Positions 1 through 4,608 of a stretch of 7,009 bases of DNA are shown here, in pieces. The position numbers and the translations under genes are program-made. The notes under the pieces are model-generated. The model did not search any database, had not been told where the DNA came from, and saw only the letters and a list, made by a program, of their open reading frames with translations. Position 1 is the stretch's first letter; each line of letters begins with the position of its first letter. Source of the DNA: an uncultured Cellvibrio sp. (GTDB lineage Bacteria > Pseudomonadota > Gammaproteobacteria > Pseudomonadales > Cellvibrionaceae); the NCBI GenBank assembly GCA_946481735.1, contig CAMLOU010000180.1:1-7009 (forward strand), written 5' to 3'.

Positions 1-215
1 CTCAGGCTGATGTCCCATTTGCCCGCCTGCACATAGGGCTGCAGGCTGATGGTGTTCAGGTCGGCATCGCTGTTGTCGAAACTCTGGTGTTCGCGTTGTG
101 CGCGCACGTCCATCCCCCAGTGTACGATGTCACCGCTTTGCGCCAGTGTCGGTGTGCTTACACAAACCAAACCCAAGGTTAAACAATATTTCCAGGAAGC
201 AATTTTGTTATTCAT
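1..215 (-). CDS. Exported protein, probable outer-membrane beta-barrel (N-terminal part only)
   Basis: This gene is cut by the left edge: 71 codons and part of the next are present and no stop is seen. The start is the ATG at 215-213, with an AGGAG ribosome site at 223-227, seven bases upstream. Residues 1-25 form a typical Sec signal peptide (basic MNNK start, hydrophobic core, TLA before the cut), so the mature protein should begin QSGDIVHW. Residues 31-45 and 54-71 (TISLQPYVQAGKWDISL) show the alternating polar/apolar pattern with aromatic residues that is common in outer-membrane beta-strands. That is the only basis for the barrel call, and the family is not recognised. It lies 85 bases downstream of the DUF3106 gene on the same strand, beyond a hairpin, so it may be read from its own promoter or by read-through from the sigma operon. 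Confidence 0.72.
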   Translation of the reverse strand, partial: MNNKIASWKYCLTLGLVCVSTPTLAQSGDIVHWGMDVRAQREHQSFDNSDADLNTISLQPYVQAGKWDISL

Positions 216-222
216 GGTGAAA

Positions 223-227
223 CTCCT
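223..227 (-). promoter_or_regulatory. Ribosome binding site of the partial exported-protein gene
   Basis: The minus strand reads AGGAG with seven bases to the ATG at 215. It fixes the start of a gene that is otherwise known only from its first 71 codons. Confidence 0.7.
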
Positions 228-259
228 GTGTTACAGAAATTTTGAACAAAACCCGTCAT

Positions 260-280
260 CGGGAGTGAGCTTCACTCCCG
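260..280 (-). terminator. Hairpin after the DUF3106 gene, possible weak terminator
   Basis: A perfect 9-base inverted repeat (CGGGAGTGA and TCACTCCCG) with a 3-base loop lies 20 bases past the DUF3106 stop codon. On the minus strand it is followed by ATGACGGGTTTTG rather than an immediate run of T, so it is a poor intrinsic terminator. It may instead partly terminate transcription or protect the 3' end of the sigma operon message before the next gene. Confidence 0.45.
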
Positions 281-300
281 AATATTCAATGTGGTTAAGG

Positions 301-807
301 TTATTGCCGCAGACGCGGCAGGTTCAGTAAACGTTCGCGAGTCAATTGACGCTGTTCGCGATTAAGATCACGAAAACGTTCGCGCAATTGATCGCGTTGT
401 TCCTGGGTCAGGGATTGCCAACGGTTACGCAAGGCATCCTGTTGTTCCACTGGCAAGGACTGGAACCATTGGAAACGCTTGCGCAAATCCTCCTGTTGTT
501 CCGGTGACAAATTTTTAAAGGTTTCATAGCGTGCCCGCAGCGTCGCTTTTTCTTCATCCGACAATTGCTGCCAACGCTGGAAGCGGTTCATCAGGTTTTG
601 GCGTTGTTCCGGTGACATAGTCTGGAATGTTTCCGCACGTACCAGCAATTGCTGGCGCTGCTCAACCGGGAGCGAATCCCAGCGCGGTTGCATCGCCTGC
701 AGCAATTGTTGCTGTTCTGCGCTCAGGTTTTTCCAGTCGGTATCCTCAGCCGCCCAGGCGCAGTTGATACCGGTTAACAAGATCATAATCAGCGTAAAAG
801 TTTTCAT
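301..807 (-). CDS. DUF3106 family exported helical-repeat protein
   Basis: This is the last gene of the sigma operon and encodes 168 residues. The start chosen is the ATG at 807. It has GGAGGA nine bases upstream and yields a clean signal peptide (residues 1-19, ending AWA). An in-frame ATG at 816 touches the ribosome site, and the much longer upstream reading frame lacks a signal peptide, so both are rejected. The mature part is nearly all amphipathic helix made of eight tandem units starting at residues 28, 46, 64, 82, 100, 118, 133 and 148, each like LSPEQQEDLRKRFQWFQS. It is very rich in Gln, Arg and Glu and ends with basic LPRLRQ. The [LM]-S/P/T-x-E-Q motif resembles the LTxxQ motif of periplasmic CpxP/Spy-type proteins. 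DUF3106 genes are known next to ECF sigma factors, but the function is unknown. A periplasmic sensing or chaperone role is inference. Confidence 0.85.
   Translation of the reverse strand: MKTFTLIMILLTGINCAWAAEDTDWKNLSAEQQQLLQAMQPRWDSLPVEQRQQLLVRAETFQTMSPEQRQNLMNRFQRWQQLSDEEKATLRARYETFKNLSPEQQEDLRKRFQWFQSLPVEQQDALRNRWQSLTQEQRDQLRERFRDLNREQRQLTRERLLNLPRLRQ
322..726 (-). repeat. Eight tandem 18/15-residue repeats within the DUF3106 protein
   Basis: Unit starts are spaced 18, 18, 18, 18, 18, 15 and 15 residues (54 or 45 bases), covering residues 28-162. Each unit has the form L-[SPT]-x-E-Q-[QR]-x-x-L-x-x-R followed by an aromatic-rich end that is three residues longer in the first five units. 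The similarity is clear at protein level; DNA identity between units is only partial. Confidence 0.8.
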
Positions 808-812
808 GGCGA

Positions 813-1061
813 TCATTCCTCCGCAGCGACTGATGAGTGCGGATTGCTGGTTGAAGAGTCTGCGGCTCGGGTTGCGTCCGCATTGTCCGGTAGTTGTTGC
901 AGTTGGGCGAACTCCATGGGGTCGATGACCTCCCCTTTTTCGTTGCTGAATTCCAGCATGTATTGCCAGAATTCGGCGGAAGGTGCTTGCACATCTGCCG
1001 CGTAAACGACGGAGCCGCTTAAGCACAAATAAAAACCGATATGCAGGTACTTAGCTTTCAA
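813..1061 (-). CDS. Small exported protein of unknown function in the sigma operon
   Basis: Third gene of the operon; not recognised. From TTG at 1061 it encodes 82 residues. GTG at 1067 (84 residues) is the alternative, but the GGGGAG site at 1069-1074 sits seven bases from the TTG and only one base from the GTG. The N-terminus KAKYLHIGFYLCLSGSVVYA is a signal peptide with a probable cut before ADVQ, leaving about 60 mature residues. The mature part begins with an aromatic stretch (AEFWQYMLEF), continues with DPMEFAQLQQLPD and ends in a low-complexity Ala/Ser/Thr tail. It has no pair of Cys residues and no second membrane segment. Its start overlaps the 3' end of the membrane-protein gene, and its stop is 5 bases before the DUF3106 ATG, so the four genes should be made together. 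By position it could be a periplasmic partner of the DUF3106 protein or of the anti-sigma candidate. Confidence 0.72.
   Translation of the reverse strand: MKAKYLHIGFYLCLSGSVVYAADVQAPSAEFWQYMLEFSNEKGEVIDPMEFAQLQQLPDNADATRAADSSTSNPHSSVAAEE
817..822 (-). promoter_or_regulatory. Ribosome binding site that decides the DUF3106 start
   Basis: The minus strand reads GGAGGA, then ATGATCGCC, then ATG. The spacing is nine bases to the ATG at 807 and zero to the ATG at 816, so 807 is the usable start. The site overlaps the end of the preceding small gene, whose stop is at 815-813, which suggests translational coupling. Confidence 0.75.
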
Positions 1062-1407
1062 TGTCACTCTCCCCGATGGCTAATAACATCTCCATGTCGA
1101 GCAGCATTTGCGGATCTTCCTGCAAGTAAGTCATGTTGAGGTCCAGGTCATCCGGCTGATGACTGGTCTGATCAAACTGACCGACCATAGGCACCACAAC
1201 CAACGCCGCCACACTGGCCGCTACTGCCAGGCCGCCCATCCATTCCCGTTTATAGGAGCGATGGTTGATCGCCGTGCGCCGCGCTCGCGCCAATTGCGCC
1301 AGGGTGTGCTCGTCCAGATCATCAAGACTGCGCTCCAGTGAGTCCGCCACCTGGCGACTGAGCTGCTCGTCGCGCTCGCTCGTGGGTTGATGAGGATCGT
1401 TAGTCAT
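1051..1407 (-). CDS. Single-pass membrane protein, probable anti-sigma factor (DUF3619-like)
   Basis: 118 residues, starting at ATG 1407 with GGAG seven bases upstream. The start overlaps the sigma factor stop (ATGA, 4 bases), the usual sigma/anti-sigma arrangement. Residues 1-50 are charged and helical, with SRQVADSLERSLDDLD and LAQLARARRTAIN, a pattern like the N-terminus of DUF3619 proteins found beside ECF sigma factors. Residues 56-76 (WMGGLAVAASVAALVVVPMVG) are a single transmembrane helix. Residues 77-118 are a short acidic, Met/Leu-rich C-terminal part, presumably periplasmic. There is no His/Cys zinc motif, so it is not a ZAS-type anti-sigma. Inference: the cytoplasmic helices hold the sigma factor at the membrane. 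It is also possible that it is only a co-expressed membrane protein. The gene call is strong; the role is moderately supported by position and topology. Confidence 0.8.
   Translation of the reverse strand: MTNDPHQPTSERDEQLSRQVADSLERSLDDLDEHTLAQLARARRTAINHRSYKREWMGGLAVAASVAALVVVPMVGQFDQTSHQPDDLDLNMTYLQEDPQMLLDMEMLLAIGESDIES
1069..1074 (-). promoter_or_regulatory. Ribosome binding site that decides the small-gene start
   Basis: GGGGAG lies inside the last codons of the membrane-protein gene. Its spacing favours TTG at 1061 over GTG at 1067. Initiation here probably depends on ribosomes translating the upstream gene. Confidence 0.5.
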
Positions 1408-2021
1408 GGGTTTTCTCCGCCGGGGTTGTTCCGCTGTGATGGTTCATCGTCACTCAATGCGGCGCGCAAGCTGTGCAGCGCACGAAAATAATGGGTCTTC
1501 ACACTGCCTTCGCTGCATTCCATTGCCTGCGCCGTCGCCGCCACATCAAAGCCCTCCCAGGCGCGCAGTGTGAAGGCTTGTCGCTGGCGCAGAGGCAAGG
1601 CTTCCAGCACCTGAATAACCCGCTCCACATCCCGCGCCCGGGCCAATAAATCGGCCGGGTTGATCTCCTTTTCATCGGCGACTGCCAGCATGGGATCATC
1701 GGATTCGTCATCGTCCACCCGGGCTGACTGCCAAAACCATTTGCGCTGGCGTGTTTGCTGCCGGTGCCAATCCATCAGGCGGTTATTCAAAATCCGTTGA
1801 AACAGCAAGGGCCACTCTTCCTGCGGGCGGGTGCGGTAATACTGCACCAGTTGCAACATCGCATCCTGCACTATATCGAGCGCATCCGCCGCGCGCCGGG
1901 TTGTCATCAATGCCGTGCGATATGCGCGCCGCTCTACCTGAGCGAGAAAACCATCCATGGTTTGCGGTTGCCCTTCCGGTTCAGCGGTTGCCGCATTGAT
2001 GGGTGTGATTCTGGCAAGCAT
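1404..2021 (-). CDS. ECF-type RNA polymerase sigma factor
   Basis: 205 residues; directs RNA polymerase to a dedicated promoter set. Region 2 spans about residues 24-95: ADALDIVQDAMLQLVQYY is the core-binding helix (2.2), and LFQRILNNRLMDWHRQQTRQRKWFW is the -10-recognising 2.3/2.4 part. An acidic linker (DDDESDDP, 103-110) follows. Region 4 spans about 130-188, with VLEALPLRQRQAFTLRAWEGF and the helix-turn-helix VAATAQAMECSEGSVKTHYFRALHSLR, which reads the -35. The C-terminal 18 residues are polar. The start ATG 2021 has GGAA five bases upstream. ATG 1958 (MDGFLAQVERRAYR) matches where many relatives begin, but its purine-rich site is about 13 bases away. It heads the four-gene operon. No auto-regulated ECF promoter (GGAAC with a GTC-type -10) was found in its 129-base leader. 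Confidence 0.92.
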   Translation of the reverse strand: MLARITPINAATAEPEGQPQTMDGFLAQVERRAYRTALMTTRRAADALDIVQDAMLQLVQYYRTRPQEEWPLLFQRILNNRLMDWHRQQTRQRKWFWQSARVDDDESDDPMLAVADEKEINPADLLARARDVERVIQVLEALPLRQRQAFTLRAWEGFDVAATAQAMECSEGSVKTHYFRALHSLRAALSDDEPSQRNNPGGENP

Positions 2022-2042
2022 TCTGGTTCCGTAAGTGAGATT

Positions 2043-2057
2043 GAACGAGCATCGTTC
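2043..2057. promoter_or_regulatory. Perfect palindrome in the sigma-operon leader, possible operator
   Basis: GAACGA and TCGTTC flank a 3-base centre, 22 bases upstream of the sigma ATG. It could be a protein-binding site near the promoter or a small hairpin in the leader RNA beside the ribosome site. No convincing -35/-10 pair was found to anchor it. Confidence 0.3.
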
Positions 2058-2118
2058 GTTGACCGACAGTTTAGCGACTATTTCTGTTGCGCGCGCTGCA
2101 CTGTTTCCCCAGGTATCC

Positions 2119-2144
2119 GGGCGCGACAGCTGCCTGCCGCGCCC
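2119..2144 (-). terminator. GC-rich stem-loop after the secreted repeat protein gene
   Basis: GGGCGCG and CGCGCCC form a 7-base perfect stem with a 12-base loop, seven bases past the stop of the 228-residue gene. No T run follows on the minus strand, so it is at best a weak or Rho-assisted end, and some transcription may continue into the sigma operon. Confidence 0.3.
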
Positions 2145-2150
2145 CGTGCT

Positions 2151-2837
2151 TTACTCAGCCGCGCTATCCACGCTGCGTTCACGTTTGACGCTGGTGGTCG
2201 TACTGGCCTGGCCATTGGGTCCGGACGCCGTCACCGATTTGGTCAAACTACCCTCACTTTTATTGATGCTGACATCCGCCGAACGGGTGCGCGTATTGCC
2301 ATTCGCGTCGGTATGACTGGACGTCCGGGTGAACCCGTCATCAGTACGCGCCAGCAAGCTATCGCCGGACACACTGGTGGTTTCTCCTTCACTATTGGTG
2401 CGCGTCGCTGACATCTCCTTGCTGATAGTACCCGCCTCTTTATCGACGGTTAGCGAACCTGAACCGGAGTGGCTATTGCCGGTAGAGTCGCTGTAGTTAC
2501 TCACTCGCTCCAGGCCATTTTCCGTGCGGCTGATTACCCGCTCACCGGCATAGGATGTGCCATCAAAGGCTACACCGGAGACTGTACGCGTGGCGACGCC
2601 GACTTCATTGTCACGCACGATGGCGCTGCTACGGGTGGCGGTTTCGCCTTGGGCGTTGGTGCGGGTGACTTCGCGGGTTGCACCACTGTCGGTGGGGCGG
2701 CGTTCGATCTGACGGGTGATGCTGCCATTGGCGGTGGCGTTGATGACGGTGCGGTCGAGGATGTTGCGTCGCTCGGCCTGGGCGCTGGTGGCGGCGACGG
2801 TGAGGGCCAGTGCAATTGATAAGATGGATTTGTTCAT
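2151..2837 (-). CDS. Secreted Thr/Ser/Arg-rich repeat protein of unknown function
   Basis: 228 residues, starting at ATG 2837 with AGGAGA about six bases upstream. Residues 1-21 are a signal peptide ending AQA. The rest is hydrophilic, rich in Thr, Ser, Arg, Gly and Asn, with no Cys, no Trp, no second membrane segment and little hydrophobic core. It holds two copies of a module with an exact 60-residue offset: residues 107-159 (begins NGLERVSNYSDSTGN) and 167-217 (begins DGFTRTSSHTDANGN). A related TRTN-x-x-GET piece occurs earlier at 58-66. Alternating polar residues with regular Gly/Asn turns suggest an extended beta or beta-solenoid-like fold in the periplasm or outside the cell. No enzyme motif was seen and the family is not recognised. 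It lies upstream of the sigma operon on the same strand, 129 bases away. Being a sigma target is possible but unsupported by any promoter seen here. Confidence 0.82.
   Translation of the reverse strand: MNKSILSIALALTVAATSAQAERRNILDRTVINATANGSITRQIERRPTDSGATREVTRTNAQGETATRSSAIVRDNEVGVATRTVSGVAFDGTSYAGERVISRTENGLERVSNYSDSTGNSHSGSGSLTVDKEAGTISKEMSATRTNSEGETTSVSGDSLLARTDDGFTRTSSHTDANGNTRTRSADVSINKSEGSLTKSVTASGPNGQASTTTSVKRERSVDSAAE
2187..2519 (-). repeat. Two 60-residue-period modules in the secreted repeat protein
   Basis: Residues 107-159 and 167-217 align without gaps at a 60-residue (180-base) offset. Shared positions include N/DG, R-x-S, D-x-x-GN, the DK/NK-x-x-G turn, S/T-K and a closing Gly/Ser/Thr-rich strand. 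Similarity is by protein pattern; the DNA has diverged. Confidence 0.7.
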
Positions 2838-2950
2838 GGTGATTCTCCTGGTGGTTTTGTTAACGACGCGAGAGGTTTTTCGCGCTTTCAGGGGTATTAA
2901 CGGGGTCGAGGGGAATCGGTTGACAGGGAAGTGAAAAAATTTTGCGGGGC

Positions 2951-3107
2951 AGGAGTATGGGGTAGAGGGTTCGGGACACGCCGTGAATACTTCCCTGTAG
3001 GCTCAACGTCGGCATCCCTACGCGCTCCCTGCGCTACGGGAAACTTTCCACATCCCTGTGGGTCGTCCATGCCTCCGATGGTCCCGAACCCTCTACCCCA
3101 TACTCCT
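2951..3107. repeat. 157-base intergenic element bounded by 27-base perfect inverted repeats
   Basis: The arms 2951-2977 (begins AGGAGTATGG, ends TTCGGGAC) and 3081-3107 (its exact reverse complement) enclose 103 bases. Inside are smaller stems: GTAGG/CCTAC (2997-3001 and 3017-3021), CCACA/TGTGG (3048-3052 and 3057-3061) and CCAT/ATGG (3067-3070 and 3078-3081). The whole could form a branched, cloverleaf-like cruciform or RNA. It encodes no protein and no target-site duplication is evident. From memory, the TTCGGGACACGCCGT start resembles a dispersed intergenic repeat in related gammaproteobacteria. A non-autonomous, MITE-like mobile repeat is the best guess. Confidence 0.75.
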
Positions 3108-3192
3108 TCAGTGCCATTGAATAAGCGTTAGTTTTATGTGTAGGTCCGGAGGGAAAGAGCAGGCAAGACCCACAACAATGACTATTAAGATA

Positions 3193-3221
3193 CTTTCATT
3201 GATTGTCACACCCTATATATT
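3193..3221 (+). promoter_or_regulatory. Candidate aroF promoter
   Basis: CTTTCA (3193-3198) and TATATT (3216-3221) are 17 bases apart, giving a leader of about 75 bases. The -10 is good and the -35 poor. TAGAAT at 3262-3267 is an alternative -10 with no usable -35. No TyrR-type box (TGTAAA-N6-TTTACA) was seen. Confidence 0.25.
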
Positions 3222-3302
3222 CCATTGATAAAAACATCCACAATGAACGCCAGTTTTTCAGTAGAATAGCCGCGTACTTACCCTTTTCGACGGACGCATG
3301 TA

Positions 3303-4379
3303 ATGACAGACGCACAAGTAGACGATCTCAACGTGGTATCTCAGGAATTGTTAATCTCGCCCGCTACACTCAAGCAGGAACTCCCCTTGACCGATAAAGC
3401 CCGTGCCGTTGTGACCCAAGGCCGCGCTACTGTTCGCAATATTCTGGATCGTAAGGATCACCGTATTTTTGTCGTGATCGGCCCCTGCTCTATCCATGAT
3501 GTTGAGGCGGCGAAAGATTATGCCCAACGTTTGCAAAAGCTCGCTGAGGAAGTGAGCGATACTATTTATATCATCATGCGCGTCTATTTTGAAAAGCCTC
3601 GTACCACTGTGGGCTGGAAGGGTTTGATCAACGATCCGTATCTGAATGATTCGTTCAAGATTCAGGAAGGTTTGCATATCGGCCGCAAGTTGTTGCTGGA
3701 TATTGCCGAGATTGGTTTGCCTACCGCTACCGAGGCGCTGGACCCAATTTCGCCGCAGTACTTGCAGGATTTGATCAGCTGGTCGGCTATCGGTGCGCGG
3801 ACGACGGAGTCCCAGACACACCGTGAGATGGCCAGTGGCCTGTCGTCGGCAGTAGGTTTCAAGAACGGTACCGATGGTGGCCTGACGGTAGCGATCAATG
3901 CCCTGCAATCGGTATCCAAACCGCACCGTTTCCTGGGCATTAATACGGAAGGTCAGGTGTCGATCATCCACACTAAAGGCAACACCTACGGTCACGTGGT
4001 GTTGCGCGGTGGTAATGGCAAGCCGAATTATGATTCCGTGAGCGTGGCGGTGTGTGAGCAGGAGTTGGCGAAGGCCAAACTGGTGCCGAATATTATGGTG
4101 GATTGCAGCCATGCCAACTCCAACAAGAACCACGAGTTACAGACCCTGGTGATGGAGAATGTGGCCAACCAGATTCTGGAAGGTAACCAGTCGATCATCG
4201 GTTTGATGGTGGAGAGTAATATCGGTGCGGGGAATCAAAGTATTCCGGCAGATTTGTGTGATCTGAAATACGGCGTATCGATTACCGATGCCTGTATCGA
4301 TTGGGAAACCACCGAAAAAGCCGTGCGCAAGATGCGCGATACCATCAAGGACGCGTTGAAGAAACGTACCCGTGTGTGA
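3303..4379 (+). CDS. aroF: 3-deoxy-7-phosphoheptulonate (DAHP) synthase, class I, AroF-like
   Basis: Condenses phosphoenolpyruvate with erythrose 4-phosphate to DAHP, the first step of the shikimate pathway, in the cytoplasm. The 358 residues match the full length of AroF/AroG/AroH enzymes. Metal ligands are C62 (GPCSIHD), H270 (CSHANSNK), E304 (MVESNI) and D329 (ITDACI). Substrate-binding motifs are KPRTTVGWKG (98-107), GARTTESQ (164-171), FKNGTDG (186-192) and LRGG (234-237). Against remembered E. coli sequences it follows AroF more than AroG (ATEALDPISPQYL, SQTHREMASGLS, VDCSHANSNK). Tyrosine feedback control is therefore likely but not proven, and databases may label it aroG. The start ATG 3303 has a weak CGGA site eight bases upstream and overlaps the stop of an ATG-TAA start-stop pair. 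It is monocistronic, with an intrinsic terminator after it and no aromatic-pathway neighbour here. Confidence 0.97.
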   Translation: MTDAQVDDLNVVSQELLISPATLKQELPLTDKARAVVTQGRATVRNILDRKDHRIFVVIGPCSIHDVEAAKDYAQRLQKLAEEVSDTIYIIMRVYFEKPRTTVGWKGLINDPYLNDSFKIQEGLHIGRKLLLDIAEIGLPTATEALDPISPQYLQDLISWSAIGARTTESQTHREMASGLSSAVGFKNGTDGGLTVAINALQSVSKPHRFLGINTEGQVSIIHTKGNTYGHVVLRGGNGKPNYDSVSVAVCEQELAKAKLVPNIMVDCSHANSNKNHELQTLVMENVANQILEGNQSIIGLMVESNIGAGNQSIPADLCDLKYGVSITDACIDWETTEKAVRKMRDTIKDALKKRTRV

Positions 4380-4395
4380 TGGGTAAACGGTGATG

Positions 4396-4426
4396 AAAAG
4401 CCCTCGCTTGTCGGGGGCTTTTTTTT
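4396..4426 (+). terminator. Intrinsic terminator of aroF
   Basis: AAAAGCCCTCG pairs with CGGGGGCTTTT (one T-G wobble) around a 5-base CTTGT loop, followed directly by a T run to 4426. It lies 16 bases after the aroF stop. The A run on the left side makes it partly usable from the opposite strand as well. Confidence 0.92.
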
Positions 4427-4498
4427 GCGTGACGGAATTGAGTTGTTTTGATGGGGTTGGGTTTTGTTAATGACAGTCGGTGCTTCGATTGGGTTGGG

Positions 4499-4583
4499 TG
4501 TCGGATTACGCTGCGCTAATCCGACCTACAGACAGGGGGCGTGCCAATATGTAGGTCGGATTAGCCAAAGGCGTAATCCGACA
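4499..4583. repeat. Inverted pair of GTAGGTCGGATTA-type intergenic repeats
   Basis: The left arm 4499-4530 (TGTCGGATTACG to CCGACCTACA) and right arm 4550-4583 (TGTAGGTCGGATTA to TAATCCGACA) are near-perfect reverse complements, differing only around the central GCGCAGC/GCCAAAGGC part, with a 19-base spacer. Each arm is itself a palindrome (TCGGATTA/TAATCCGA). This motif is a widespread dispersed repeat in proteobacterial genomes. It lies between the convergent ends of aroF and the amidohydrolase gene and may serve as a structured 3' end for the latter, which has no T-run terminator. Confidence 0.85.
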
Positions 4584-4608
4584 TTCGTCAGTGAAATATA
4601 AATCCAGT

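Larger units (their letters stand above)
2838..3302. other. Divergent intergenic region between the secreted repeat protein gene and aroF
   Basis: 465 bases with no supported gene. It should hold both divergent promoters. The middle is occupied by the inverted-repeat element at 2951-3107. An exact TTGACA on the plus strand at 2920-2925 has no -10 partner. Nothing convincing was found at 3108-3190. The short plus-strand reading frames here have no ribosome site and run through the repeat. Confidence 0.6.

Noticed and set aside
808..1026. Longer N-terminus for the DUF3106 gene, starting near 1026
   Set aside because: It overlaps the small exported gene in another frame, gives an Arg-rich stretch without a signal peptide, and ignores the GGAGGA site and signal peptide at 807.
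1755..2411. 218-residue open frame on the plus strand
   Set aside because: Antisense to the sigma gene and the secreted repeat gene, no ribosome site, no recognisable domain, and composition typical of a shadow of GC-rich coding DNA.
2469..2819. 116-residue Gly/Ala-rich plus-strand open frame
   Set aside because: Mirror frame of the repeat-rich secreted protein. Its low complexity follows from the codons on the other strand.
2920..2948. TTGACA as a plus-strand promoter -35
   Set aside because: The bases 16-18 downstream are GC-rich (TTGCGGGG) and give no -10.
3244..3270. Eight-codon leader peptide (MNASFSVE) before aroF as an attenuator
   Set aside because: No ribosome site, only one aromatic codon, and no terminator/antiterminator pair between it and aroF.
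3351..4133. 260-residue minus-strand open frame
   Set aside because: Lies entirely antisense to aroF, which has every catalytic motif intact.
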